Positions 7,771-15,940 of a DNA stretch of 20,337 nucleotides are shown piece after piece. The stretch's first letter is position 1. Each line of letters begins with the position of its first letter. Source of the DNA: Terriglobus sp. (GTDB taxonomy: Bacteria; Acidobacteriota; Terriglobia; Terriglobales; Acidobacteriaceae); assembly GCA_023265355.1 (NCBI GenBank), contig JAHFTZ010000003.1:1-20337 (forward strand). The letters are read 5' to 3'. The notes below the pieces were generated by a model. It was not told the origin of the DNA and did not search any database. It was given only the letters and a program-made list of their open reading frames with translations. The translations under genes were made by a program, and so were the position numbers.

Positions 7771-8595
7771 CTATTTGCTGGTCTCTCGAGTGCCGACGAG
7801 GGCGAACATCGCTCCCTGCGGATCGGTTCCAACGACGATCCACATCGGTCCGGGAACTTCGTGCGGTCCCATCAGAATCACGCCCTGCTTCTCCCCAATT
7901 CGCGCTACGGCCGCGTCGATATCGCCAACATTGAAGTAGTAGAGCCACATCGGCTTCGACGATTGTGAAGGATCGCGCGTCATCATACCGCCGATGGAGT
8001 TTCCGCCATTGCTGAAAATTCTGTAGACGCCCATCGGGCCCATGTCCATGATGCGGTCTTCCTTCCAGCCAAAGAGTGCGGAGTAGAAGGACCATGCCTC
8101 CTCGCCGTCATTGGCGGAAAGCTCATTCCAGCCGACCGTACCGGGGGTGCCCTCAGGAGGCCTATGCGGTGCGGCATCGAGCGACCCTTTGAATAAAAGG
8201 AAATCAGCGCCTTGAGGATCTTTCACGGGGACGAAACGTCCGACGCCTGGAATATCCATGGGAGTGCAGTGCATCTTGCCGCCCGCCTGCTCCAGTCGAT
8301 CCGCGCAGGCATCCACATTGTCGACACCAACGAATCCAACCCACTCTGGTTTCATGCCACCGGCGGACAGGGCAGGTGTAATCTCCATCAGGCCTACGGC
8401 CTCTCGATCTCCTGTGCAGAGAAGCGTGTAGGGCATACCCCCAGGATCTCCGGAACCTTTCGCCCTCCAGCCGACGATGTGCGTGTAGAAGTCTTCTGCC
8501 CCTTGAGCGTCGGTCGTTCTGAGTTCGTGCCAAACAAAATCGCCGGTCTTCGCCTGCATCGGCGTAGATGTGATTGGTGCCGTGGTTGTGCTCAT
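7771..8595 (-). CDS. Two-domain VOC family (glyoxalase-fold) protein
   Basis: A 274-residue protein made of two tandem glyoxalase/bleomycin-resistance-type domains. The first starts FVWHELRTTDAQGAEDFY (about 20-135) and the second VGWNELSANDGEEAWSFY (about 154-272). Each shows the family's entry strand followed by an A-x-x-F-Y-x-x-x-x-G-W helix and ends in an F-x-L-x-x-G/K strand. The layout resembles mycobacterial CFP30B-like proteins. The reaction and substrate are unknown. The reading frame is open upstream to 8667, but the ATG at 8595 is preferred because it follows an excellent ribosome site (AGGGAGGAAGT directly before it), and the extra 24 residues would be encoded by a repeated promoter-region sequence. 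No signal peptide. Divergent from the Tat-exported hydrolase at 8760. Confidence 0.82.
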   Translation of the reverse strand: MSTTTAPITSTPMQAKTGDFVWHELRTTDAQGAEDFYTHIVGWRAKGSGDPGGMPYTLLCTGDREAVGLMEITPALSAGGMKPEWVGFVGVDNVDACADRLEQAGGKMHCTPMDIPGVGRFVPVKDPQGADFLLFKGSLDAAPHRPPEGTPGTVGWNELSANDGEEAWSFYSALFGWKEDRIMDMGPMGVYRIFSNGGNSIGGMMTRDPSQSSKPMWLYYFNVGDIDAAVARIGEKQGVILMGPHEVPGPMWIVVGTDPQGAMFALVGTRETSK

Positions 8596-8617
8596 ACTTC
8601 CTCCCTCGCTTCGGCTT

Positions 8618-8667
8618 GTGTGCGCCGTCCACAACAACGTACCAGAGGAAGTGTACGCTGTCCACAA
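8618..8667. repeat. Two 17-bp direct repeats in the divergent promoter region
   Basis: GTGTGCGCCGTCCACAA (8618-8634) and GTGTACGCTGTCCACAA (8651-8667) match at 15 of 17 positions. Their starts are 33 bp apart, close to three helical turns, so a bound protein would sit on the same face. They lie 23-72 bases upstream of the VOC start and also upstream of the gene at 8760. Tandem operators for an unidentified regulator are plausible. Confidence 0.5.
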
Positions 8668-8759
8668 AGGGCAGATTTTATTTGCTCTAATTAGGTCGTT
8701 GTTCTGGACGACGATCTCCGAGTTCTATCGAGGATTACGATCTTTACGGAGGTACTTGG

Positions 8760-10379
8760 ATGGCCAATGCCGTGCGGAGAGGTGGCCCTGACCTGTCTCA
8801 CAAACTAAGCAGGCGCGCCTTCGTGGAAGGCGGTGCGGCATCTCTGGCGGTGCTGGCTCGACGTTCCGCTCAGGGGGAGGCGTTCGGTTTCGCCAAATCG
8901 GCACCGGAGTTCCGCACCGCCAATCGGCGCTGGCAGGACGCGTACGACAAAGCGTTGGACGTTCTCGCACACAATGTGCAGGTCATGCCAAAGTTCGACA
9001 AGCCGATTCTCATCGAGGGCGCAAGCTACGCAGGGATCTGGCAGGAGTGTGGACCGCATGAGTCGCTCGTCTATCGCCACTTTCGCCCGGACGTCGCACG
9101 CAACAGCCACATGACGTTCTTCGCCTTGCAGCGTCCGGATGGGCAGCTTCCCGCAAATAACAAGCTGACGGAGACGGGCTTCGGACAGATCCAGATGGTC
9201 GTTCCGATCGCTGCTACCGCATGGGAGCTTGCGCGGGTGACGGGCGATGACGAGTTACTTCGCACGGCTTATACGTCCTGCTCGCGCTGGGATGCGTGGC
9301 TTGCAAAGTTCCGTAACACCCGCGCCACTGGCCTGGTTGAAGGCTTCTGCACGTACGACACAGGGCACGACAACAGTCCCAGGTGGAGGGGCGTTCCACC
9401 CCAGTGTCCGGATAAGGACGCCCGGAGATATCCAAAGATTCCGGGTCTTCCGCGCCTCTGCCCGGATCTATCCGCCACGGTGTATGGCGGTCGCCTCGCG
9501 CTCTCGGCGATGGCGCATGCTCTGGGGGAAACAGCAGAGTCGCAGCGCTGGATCGACAGTGCCGGAGAGATGCGAGAACTCATCCTCTCCAAACTTTATG
9601 TGCCAGAAGATGCGGCGTTCTACGATCTCGATGCGGAAAACCGCTTCGTCAAGGTTCGTTCCGATATCCTCAGCCGGATGTGCGGGGAACATGTGGTGGA
9701 CCAAAGGCTCTTTGACGAACTTTGGATACGCCAGATCCATAACCCGAACGCCTTCTGGGCTACTTTTCCCTTGCCGTCCGTTGCACTGGATGATCCTCAG
9801 TTCGTGCGTCCCATTCCAAGAAACTCCTGGGGAGGCGCTTCGCAGGCCTTGACCGCATTGCGCGCTGTGCGCTGGTTCGATCACTACGGTCGTGCCGCAG
9901 AGTTCGGTGTCATGATGGATCGCTGGTGCGAAGCGCTGCAGCGTGACATGACCTTCCGCCAGCAACTTGATCCGCTCAATGGCGAGTTCACAAAGCAGGA
10001 TATGCCCGGCTACTCACCGGCGTCGCTGGTCATGATGGAGTACACATGGCGTCTCGCCGGTGTTTGCGAAGAGGCGGAGGAGTTGCAGTGGAACATCCGC
10101 CCCGGCCACCCGGCCGCAGAAGCCTCTCACTTCCGCATCGCCACCGATGCTGGCCGCGTTGCGGAGGTGAAGTACAGCAGTCGGGGTGCGGAACTCCGAT
10201 TGAACAACCATATCGTTGGCAGCGTGCATGCGGGCGCTGCGCGCCTGATTACAGATAAAGCAGGGAAGCCGTTGGCGCTGCTCGGTATTCATGAACAGGC
10301 TCAAAAGGTTTCGTTGAAGATTCCCGGTCACAGCGCGCGGACGGTCCCCCTGCTACCCAATCAACGAATCGTTCTTTAG
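8760..10379 (+). CDS. Tat-exported (alpha/alpha)6-barrel glycoside hydrolase, MGH1/GH63-like
   Basis: A 539-residue protein with an N-terminal twin-arginine signal (SRRAF at residues 17-21, then GGAASLAVLA), so it is probably folded before export. The body resembles the MGH1-like/GH63-like (alpha/alpha)6 toroid glycosidases: WQECGPHESLVYRHFRPD, LQRPDGQLP, TYDTGHDNSPRW, SWGGASQALTALRAVRWFDH and LDPLNGEF are spaced along the chain as Trp- and Asp/Glu-rich loops between helices. After about residue 450 a small beta-rich region follows (RIATDAGRVAEVKYSSRGAE). It probably trims an exported or scavenged oligosaccharide; linkage and sugar are unknown, and the catalytic pair is not assigned with confidence. 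GGAGG lies 7 bases before the ATG. Its TAG overlaps the stop codon of the convergent trxC. Confidence 0.72.
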   Translation: MANAVRRGGPDLSHKLSRRAFVEGGAASLAVLARRSAQGEAFGFAKSAPEFRTANRRWQDAYDKALDVLAHNVQVMPKFDKPILIEGASYAGIWQECGPHESLVYRHFRPDVARNSHMTFFALQRPDGQLPANNKLTETGFGQIQMVVPIAATAWELARVTGDDELLRTAYTSCSRWDAWLAKFRNTRATGLVEGFCTYDTGHDNSPRWRGVPPQCPDKDARRYPKIPGLPRLCPDLSATVYGGRLALSAMAHALGETAESQRWIDSAGEMRELILSKLYVPEDAAFYDLDAENRFVKVRSDILSRMCGEHVVDQRLFDELWIRQIHNPNAFWATFPLPSVALDDPQFVRPIPRNSWGGASQALTALRAVRWFDHYGRAAEFGVMMDRWCEALQRDMTFRQQLDPLNGEFTKQDMPGYSPASLVMMEYTWRLAGVCEEAEELQWNIRPGHPAAEASHFRIATDAGRVAEVKYSSRGAELRLNNHIVGSVHAGAARLITDKAGKPLALLGIHEQAQKVSLKIPGHSARTVPLLPNQRIVL

Positions 10380-10819
10380 GCGCTGGTCGCAGAAGCCGTG
10401 CGAAGCCACTGCTCCATCTGTTCGTGGCCTACCAGCCCCGGCTGCTGAAATACCGCGCGCCCGCCCGACAGTACGACAAAGTTGGGAATGCTGCGCACTT
10501 GATAGCGAGCTGAAAGTTCAGGATGCGCTTCTGTATCTACTTTAAGGACGATAGCTTTACCCGCCATATCCGCAGCTGTGCGCGCGACCTCAGGAGCTGC
10601 GCTCCGGCAAGGACCACACCAGCTCGCCCAGAAGTCCACAAGAACAGGCACCGTGGCGTTCTGAACGATGTCGTCAAACATCGCAGTATCGGCTGCAAGC
10701 GGCTCAGCGATCGGAGGAAGTTCGGATTTGCACGCTCCACAACGGCCACTCACACTAAGATGTTTGGCCGAGACGCGGTTTTTTTGCTGGCATTGACTGC
10801 AGGTGCGAACGACGGGCAT
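10376..10819 (-). CDS. trxC: Thioredoxin 2 (zinc-binding thioredoxin)
   Basis: A 147-residue protein with the TrxC layout. An N-terminal zinc ribbon has CSQC (Cys7, Cys10) and CGAC (Cys27, Cys30). The thioredoxin fold then carries WCGPC (Cys68, Cys71) in VDFWASWCGPCRSAAPEV, and a cis-proline at Pro112 (RSIPNF). It reduces protein disulfides in the cytoplasm and, by family knowledge, serves in oxidative-stress defence with zinc-sensitive redox tuning. GAGGT lies a few bases before ATG 10819. It starts 29 bases after the stop of the flavin oxidoreductase gene on the same strand, so the two are probably cotranscribed. Its 3' end overlaps the stop of the convergent hydrolase, which leaves no room for a terminator between them. 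Confidence 0.92.
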   Translation of the reverse strand: MPVVRTCSQCQQKNRVSAKHLSVSGRCGACKSELPPIAEPLAADTAMFDDIVQNATVPVLVDFWASWCGPCRSAAPEVARTAADMAGKAIVLKVDTEAHPELSARYQVRSIPNFVVLSGGRAVFQQPGLVGHEQMEQWLRTASATSA

Positions 10820-10848
10820 GTTTGACCTCAGTTGCTACGAGTTATTTT

Positions 10849-12000
10849 TTACGAGTTGTTGACGATGAGTGCGGGCAGCGGCTCGCGACGTTCGATCTTG
10901 CCGTGGGCAGCACGTTCGTACTGTACGGGCCATTGGCCGGGTTTGTGAAGAACCTCTGCGGCGCGCAGAGGCCAGTAGGGATCGCGGAGAAGTTCCCGAC
11001 CGAGCAGGACAACATCTGCCTGCCCCGTGCGAATAATCTGATCCGCCTGCTCCGCAGCTGTGATCATGCCGACTGCACCGGTTGGGATATCGACTTCGCG
11101 CCGAATACGGTCCGCGAACGTAACCTGGTAACCTGCGCCCACAGGAATCTGCTGGCGAGGGTCATTCCCTCCGGAAGAGCAGTCCACAAGATCGATACCC
11201 TCGGATTTCAGGAGCCTTGCGAAGGCGATAGAATCCTCCACCGTGAGGCCGCCCGTCGGGACTTCGCTTGACGCTTCCACCCAATCGGTGACGGAGAGAC
11301 GCACCCAGACCGGAAGACCGGCGGGGAAATGAGCGCGGACTGCACGGATGACTTCGAGTGGGAAACGCGCGCGGTTCTCCAGGCTGCCACCGTATTCGTC
11401 GGTGCGCGTGTTGGAGAGCGGCGAGAGGAACTCGTGCAGGAGATAGCCGTGGGCGGCGTGGACCTCTGCGAGAAGAAAGCCAGCGGCTTCGGCGCGTTGC
11501 GTAGCTGCGACGAAGTCTCTAACTACTTTGTCCATCCCGGTGCGATCGAGCGCCAACGGCGTCGGATAGGTCGCGGAGAATCGAGCGGTGGTTGGCCCGA
11601 CCGTCTGCCAGCCGTCTTCGCTTATGGGAACCTCTTGCAGAGGTACATCCCAAGGCTTCGCCATGCTCGCTTTGCGTCCGGCGTGTGCAAGTTGAATCGC
11701 TGGAACAGCGCCCTGGGATTTCACAAAGGCGCTAATCCTGGCGAGCGGAGCGATGTGCGCATCCGTCCAGATGCCAAGATCACTGAGCGTGATGCGGCCT
11801 TCAGGACTGACGGCCGCGGCTTCGGTGAAGACGACACCTGCTCCTCCGACGGCGCGGCTGCCGAGATGCACAAACTGCCAGTCGTCCGAAAACCCGTCGG
11901 CGTAGCTGTACTGGCACATGGGCGAGACGACGATCCGGTTAGGAAAGGTCACCGAGCGCTGCGTGAGCGGAGAGAAAAGACCATTGGGGGTAGATGCCAT
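10849..12000 (-). CDS. Old Yellow Enzyme family NADH:flavin oxidoreductase (NamA/YqjM-like)
   Basis: A 383-residue FMN-dependent ene-reductase of the YqjM/NamA ('thermophilic-like') class, which reduces activated C=C bonds with NAD(P)H. The TIM barrel opens NRIVVSPMCQYS, with the redox-tuning Cys29 typical of this class. IQLAHAGRK (Gln103 region) follows. The substrate-binding pair is VHAAHGYLLHEFLSP (His181, His184, proton-donor candidate Tyr186), and the phosphate-binding end is ADVVLLGRELLRDPYWP. Length matches the family. No strong ribosome site precedes ATG 12000. It lies 68 bases after the M14 peptidase gene and 29 before trxC on the same strand. Pairing with thioredoxin suggests a role in electrophile or redox stress, which is inference. 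Confidence 0.88.
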   Translation of the reverse strand: MASTPNGLFSPLTQRSVTFPNRIVVSPMCQYSYADGFSDDWQFVHLGSRAVGGAGVVFTEAAAVSPEGRITLSDLGIWTDAHIAPLARISAFVKSQGAVPAIQLAHAGRKASMAKPWDVPLQEVPISEDGWQTVGPTTARFSATYPTPLALDRTGMDKVVRDFVAATQRAEAAGFLLAEVHAAHGYLLHEFLSPLSNTRTDEYGGSLENRARFPLEVIRAVRAHFPAGLPVWVRLSVTDWVEASSEVPTGGLTVEDSIAFARLLKSEGIDLVDCSSGGNDPRQQIPVGAGYQVTFADRIRREVDIPTGAVGMITAAEQADQIIRTGQADVVLLGRELLRDPYWPLRAAEVLHKPGQWPVQYERAAHGKIERREPLPALIVNNS

Positions 12001-12068
12001 AACTGTTGGATGTCATGGAGAGCAGGAAGGTTCGTGCGTTGTCCTGCACGGCGCAATCCATCCGAAAG

Positions 12069-13931
12069 CTACCAGTTTTTCTCCCAGACCTGCAGCACCG
12101 GATACCGGTTGACACCGGAGGGCTGATAATTGGAGCGCGAGATCCACCAGTCGACGCGAGCCTGAGGATTGGCAGCGAACGCAGGATCGCTGCTAAGTTT
12201 TTTCTTGAACTCGTCCATGAGCTGAGGCTGCTCCTGGGCTACCTTGTTTGCAATTGGAACCGTCAGATATTGCGCAGCGCCTATGCGGCCCATCGTCTGA
12301 AAGATCGACCCGGCAAATCCCCACCGGATGAGGGCGTCTGGAGCCGCAGGATGCAGCAACGCCATGATGAGACGCGCGCGCTGCTGGTGCATGGGAACCC
12401 AATACGATCCGGCTGGAACCAGAATGCGCTCGCGAACGGGATGAAGTATGTAGTCGACCATCACTCCACCTTCAAAGGCCGCTGGAGCGTACTTCACATC
12501 GGTGAAGCGCCACGTCTCAAACTCCTGTTCTAAAGACTTCGTCGTGCGCTCCATTTGAACGCCGTGGAGAGCGAGTTCGTCTGCAATCTCTTTCCATGCG
12601 ATGGGAATGAGGAAACCAAGAGGCTCCTGCGCTTCTGCCGTCGTATCGATATCGTCGTGCGTGACGGTCTGTATGTCGTCCTTCTCCGCCGTGTACTGCG
12701 TTACCTTCGTTGCGGTGATCTCCGATTCAAAGAGTGCGGTCTTGAGCGAGTGGTAAACCAGAGGATGACTGGCTTCGCTCACCTTCCCCCCCAGATAGAC
12801 CGGAGCCGCATTGCGGTCTCCTGCCATGGCTGCGTACTTTGCATCGGACGCGCGAACGGCAGAGCGAAGCGCCTGCGGGTCTTCGGTTACGATATCGATC
12901 GAGTGCGTCATGATGTCGTAGTTCGACCATGCGCGTGTCTTCGCATTTTTAAGGCTGTGTGTTTCCACGAGAAGACATGGACGATTCAGTGCTGCTGTAT
13001 ATAAGTGCGAATAGCGAGGGGAAAAGACCTCTACAAAAAACTCACGTTTACCGTCAGGAAGTTTGCGCAACGCTCCATAGGGAGAGACAAGATGGCCCGT
13101 TGCTTCCATGCGCTGGTTCAGTTCCGGAATGAACCTGCCATTGACCCACGTTCTGCTGGGTTCGCCGATGTCGCCGTGGTGGGCCATATCCCAGGTTACG
13201 TCGTACTGGTAATCTGCGCCGTCGGTGACGTGGTTGTCGAACATAAAGTCGGGCATCCATGCGTGATAGAGCTTCAGCCACGCACGCATCTCGGGAGTCG
13301 CCGCCTTGACGTAATCACGATTCAGATTAAGCAGCTCTGAGTTGGCGCGTGTACCTGCTACTTCGGGCCCATTCTGATTGGGACGATTGAAAGGGCTGCG
13401 CGACTCATGCCCGTCGATATTAAAGACAGGGATGACTACAAAAATAGCCTTCTTTAACCAGTCCGCTTGATGAGGCAGTTTAGTGATGACCATATCGCGA
13501 ACGAGCATGAGGGCAGTGTCCTTGCCCTCGATCTCACCGGAGTGAATTCCGCTTTGGATGAGGATGACGGCCTTATCGGTCTTCGCCGCTGCTGCGGGCG
13601 TGAAGGCGCGGTCAGAGGAAACCACCATGGCATACATCGGGCGTCCCTCGGGCGTTGTTCCGAACTGAATCACCTTCATATAAGGAGATCGCCGTTCCAT
13701 ACGACGCATGATGTCGACCGTCTCCGCGTAGGGAGCGGTCTGCTTCCATGCTGTCTTTTCCCCAGTGGTCAGAAGGTCTGCAGGCGACTTGCTGGTGCTG
13801 GCTGCGAGCGATGCTGCGATTTTCCCGGCTTGCGGCTCATACATTGAGTGCGGCGAGAGCGCCTGTTGTTGCGCGAAACCGCATGTGGCAGATAGAGCTA
13901 AAAGCGCAACAGACAGGGACGTGCGAAGCAT
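12069..13931 (-). CDS. Secreted M14 family zinc carboxypeptidase
   Basis: A 620-residue exported metallopeptidase. The ATG at 13931 is chosen because it follows GGAGAG by 4 bases and begins a clean signal peptide (MLRTSLSVALLALSATCGFA, cleavage near residue 20); the open frame extends 27 codons further up without signal-like sequence. The M14 domain (about 65-340) shows zinc ligands His130 and Glu133 in SGIHSGEIEGKD and His234 in FDNHVTDG. It also has the substrate-binding NRD (Asn204, Arg205) and catalytic Glu323 in LLVETHSLK. The C-terminal ~270 residues, probably beta-rich, are common in long acidobacterial and Bacteroidota members. It removes C-terminal residues from peptides in the periplasm or outside. 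It sits downstream of the LacI gene by 107 bases, possibly in the same transcript. Confidence 0.87.
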   Translation of the reverse strand: MLRTSLSVALLALSATCGFAQQQALSPHSMYEPQAGKIAASLAASTSKSPADLLTTGEKTAWKQTAPYAETVDIMRRMERRSPYMKVIQFGTTPEGRPMYAMVVSSDRAFTPAAAAKTDKAVILIQSGIHSGEIEGKDTALMLVRDMVITKLPHQADWLKKAIFVVIPVFNIDGHESRSPFNRPNQNGPEVAGTRANSELLNLNRDYVKAATPEMRAWLKLYHAWMPDFMFDNHVTDGADYQYDVTWDMAHHGDIGEPSRTWVNGRFIPELNQRMEATGHLVSPYGALRKLPDGKREFFVEVFSPRYSHLYTAALNRPCLLVETHSLKNAKTRAWSNYDIMTHSIDIVTEDPQALRSAVRASDAKYAAMAGDRNAAPVYLGGKVSEASHPLVYHSLKTALFESEITATKVTQYTAEKDDIQTVTHDDIDTTAEAQEPLGFLIPIAWKEIADELALHGVQMERTTKSLEQEFETWRFTDVKYAPAAFEGGVMVDYILHPVRERILVPAGSYWVPMHQQRARLIMALLHPAAPDALIRWGFAGSIFQTMGRIGAAQYLTVPIANKVAQEQPQLMDEFKKKLSSDPAFAANPQARVDWWISRSNYQPSGVNRYPVLQVWEKNW

Positions 13932-14038
13932 GGGGCTCTCCAGAAAAAATGAAATCGAGGATGCTGTGAAGCAAAGGTGTTTGTCGAGTATAGAGCTTCG
14001 GATAAGCCACAACTGTGATGGACTCGTTGGCTATGAAT

Positions 14039-15124
14039 TTAGACAGTGCTTCGCATGCGCATTACACCGGGGGTTCCTATCGCACTCTTTGGATGAGCTT
14101 TCTTCTTCGCCCTGGAAAGAGAGGAATCCGGAGCAGGGGCGGTAGTGTCCCGCACGACCAGCCACGTCTCCAGCAGGCAACGCGTGTCGTCGCGTTTGTC
14201 CATCTGTAGATTGCTCATTAAGAGGTCTGCGGCCATGCGACCGGCCTCATCGCACCGCGCGGAGACGCTTGTGAGCGCTGGATAGGTGGAGGCCCCCAGT
14301 ACGTCGTCGCATCCGATCACACTGAAGTCGCGGGGCACGACCACACCCTGCTCTGCAAGCCCGGCGAGCAGGCCGTGGGCCACGAAGTCATCGAAGGTAA
14401 TCGCCGCCGTCACGTCCATGCCGATCACTGCGCTTGTGATCTCTCTCCCCGCGTCGAAGCTGGGATGTCTGGCGTGAACCGACTCGAGTTTCATCTTGTG
14501 GAGGACAGCAGCGCTGCTCACCGCCGAACGCCGCTGCTGGTCGGACCAGGAAGCTGCGGGTCCGCTGATGTACACAAGACTCCTATGTCCTAACTCCGCG
14601 AGATGCGCGACTGCGGCATTAATCCCGGCGACAGTATCGATCAGTACGCGAGGCAGACCGGGCGTATCGCGATTGATGAGAACGACGCTCTGGCGTTCTG
14701 AAAGTTCGAGGATCTGCTTATTTGGCATTCGCGAAGAAGCGAGGATAAATCCTTCTACCTGCATGACCAGCTTGTTCACCAATCGCTGCTCTCTCTCCGG
14801 ATCTTCATCTGAGTCGCCCAGAAAAACGCTGTACCCAGCTAAGTCTGCGGCGGTCTGTGCAGCCTTGAGCAAGGGAGGGAAAAACGGGTTCGCGATATCG
14901 GGAACAACGATGGCAATGTTTCCCTGCCTGCCCGTGCTCAGTGCGCGCGCCGCCAGATTTGGCAGATAGCCGAGCCTGGTAGCGTGGAAGCGAACCTGGA
15001 TTACCGTCTCCTCACGCAGCATTTCGGGTCGACTGAAAGCGCGGGAGACTGTCGCTGTAGAAACCCCTGCCGCTTTTGCGACATCGCTGATCGTGGGGCT
15101 CGGATTCATCTTGATGGTGCGCAT
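14039..15124 (-). CDS. LacI family transcriptional regulator
   Basis: A 361-residue LacI/GalR repressor-type protein. The N-terminal helix-turn-helix and hinge are clear: TISDVAKAAGVSTATVSRAF (11-30), then RLGYLPNLAARALSTG (50-65). The periplasmic-binding-protein-like sensor domain follows from NIAIVVPDIANPFFPPLL, with the sugar-pocket landmarks FILASSRMP, VLINRDTPGLP, AAITFDDFVAHGL and FSVIGCDDV. The last ~25 residues are a basic extension (SRAKKKAHPKSAIG). A second ATG five codons in (15109) is equally possible as start. It lies 48 bases after the NagB-like gene on the same strand. The palindrome at 17526-17551 is the obvious candidate operator, which would make it the local regulator of the symporter operon and of GH36, with a sugar or sugar phosphate as effector. 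Confidence 0.93.
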   Translation of the reverse strand: MRTIKMNPSPTISDVAKAAGVSTATVSRAFSRPEMLREETVIQVRFHATRLGYLPNLAARALSTGRQGNIAIVVPDIANPFFPPLLKAAQTAADLAGYSVFLGDSDEDPEREQRLVNKLVMQVEGFILASSRMPNKQILELSERQSVVLINRDTPGLPRVLIDTVAGINAAVAHLAELGHRSLVYISGPAASWSDQQRRSAVSSAAVLHKMKLESVHARHPSFDAGREITSAVIGMDVTAAITFDDFVAHGLLAGLAEQGVVVPRDFSVIGCDDVLGASTYPALTSVSARCDEAGRMAADLLMSNLQMDKRDDTRCLLETWLVVRDTTAPAPDSSLSRAKKKAHPKSAIGTPGVMRMRSTV

Positions 15125-15139
15125 ACGTTGAAGTTTAGC

Positions 15140-15154
15140 TTTCGAAGATCGAAA
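15140..15154. promoter_or_regulatory. Inverted repeat in front of the LacI-family gene
   Basis: TTTCGA (15140-15145) and TCGAAA (15149-15154) are perfect arms around AGA, within the 48-base gap between the NagB-like stop and the LacI start. A further CTTTCG / CGAAAG pair (15139-15144 and 15161-15166) overlaps it. It is unlike the 17526-17551 palindrome, so it may serve a different protein, or be a chance dyad. Confidence 0.3.
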
Positions 15155-15172
15155 CGGATACGAAAGAAAATC

Positions 15173-15940
15173 TCATCGACCCAGTTCTGCGCTCGACTCA
15201 AGATCGAGATAGACCGTGCAGCGAGGATGTGTGCGCAGTGCTGTAGCAGGGCAGTTTCCGCTGATAGGTTCTTGTACCATCGCGCGCACGGCCTTCGCCT
15301 TGAGAGGCCCCGGGACACAGCAAAAGATTCTCTCGCCTCGCAACAGAGTTGGCACGGTAAGAGAAATAGCCTTTGCAGGCACATCCGCGAAGGTGGCGAA
15401 ACACTGATCGTCCACCTGTTGCTGCCGGCAAGCATCGTCCAGGTCCACCACCTTTACGAACAACGGGTCCTGCAGATCTGCGGGAGGATCGTTGAACGCG
15501 AGATGCCCGTTGACGCCCACACCCAGAAGAACCAGATCGATGGGACCTTCTGCAAGCTTATTCGCATAGTCTTCACAGGCCTTCTTCGGGTTATTGCCCG
15601 GCTCGATCAGGTGATAGCCAGCCAGAGGAACTCGATCGAAGAGCGCGTCGCGCAGCCACCTGGCAAAGCTCTGGGGAGCACGGTCGTGAAGACCGATGTA
15701 CTCGTCCATATGAAATGCCGTGATGCGCTGCCAATCGACTCCTGGCTCACGCATGAGCGCAGTCAGCATCTCGCTTTGGCTGGGTGCAGCAGCAAAGATG
15801 ATTCTCAGCATTGGCTTCGTGAGTAGCTCTTCGCGGATTGCCTGAGCGATCTCCTTTGCAGCCGCTTTGCCCAGTGCGTCTCGTGTTGGCTCAATGCGAA
15901 GGTCCATGGAGGTATTCAGGGATGCAGGCTTGGAGATCAT
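15173..15940 (-). CDS. NagB-like glucosamine-6-phosphate deaminase/isomerase family protein
   Basis: A 255-residue protein of the glucosamine-6-phosphate deaminase/6-phosphogluconolactonase superfamily, which typically converts an amino-sugar phosphate to the keto-sugar phosphate and ammonia. Family marks are AFHMDEYIGL (Asp79, the ring-opening base position) and LGVGVNGHLAFNDPP (His146; Asp151 where classical NagB has Glu). The C-terminal half (LDDACRQQQVDDQCF, then AISLTVPTLLRGERIFCCVP and ISGNCPATALRTHP) matches a branch seen in Acidobacteria and Planctomycetes rather than E. coli NagB. The start ATG overlaps the symporter's TGA (ATGA), indicating translational coupling. Its actual substrate may be GlcN-6-P, GalN-6-P or another sugar phosphate. 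Confidence 0.8.
   Translation of the reverse strand: MISKPASLNTSMDLRIEPTRDALGKAAAKEIAQAIREELLTKPMLRIIFAAAPSQSEMLTALMREPGVDWQRITAFHMDEYIGLHDRAPQSFARWLRDALFDRVPLAGYHLIEPGNNPKKACEDYANKLAEGPIDLVLLGVGVNGHLAFNDPPADLQDPLFVKVVDLDDACRQQQVDDQCFATFADVPAKAISLTVPTLLRGERIFCCVPGPLKAKAVRAMVQEPISGNCPATALRTHPRCTVYLDLESSAELGR

Noticed and set aside
11329..12126. Plus-strand open frame (265 codons) across the Old Yellow Enzyme gene
   Set aside because: It is antisense to clear FMN-oxidoreductase motifs and has shadow-like composition.
14984..15826. Plus-strand open frame (280 codons) opposite the LacI and NagB-like genes
   Set aside because: It runs antisense through two recognised genes and their intergenic dyad, with no family resemblance.
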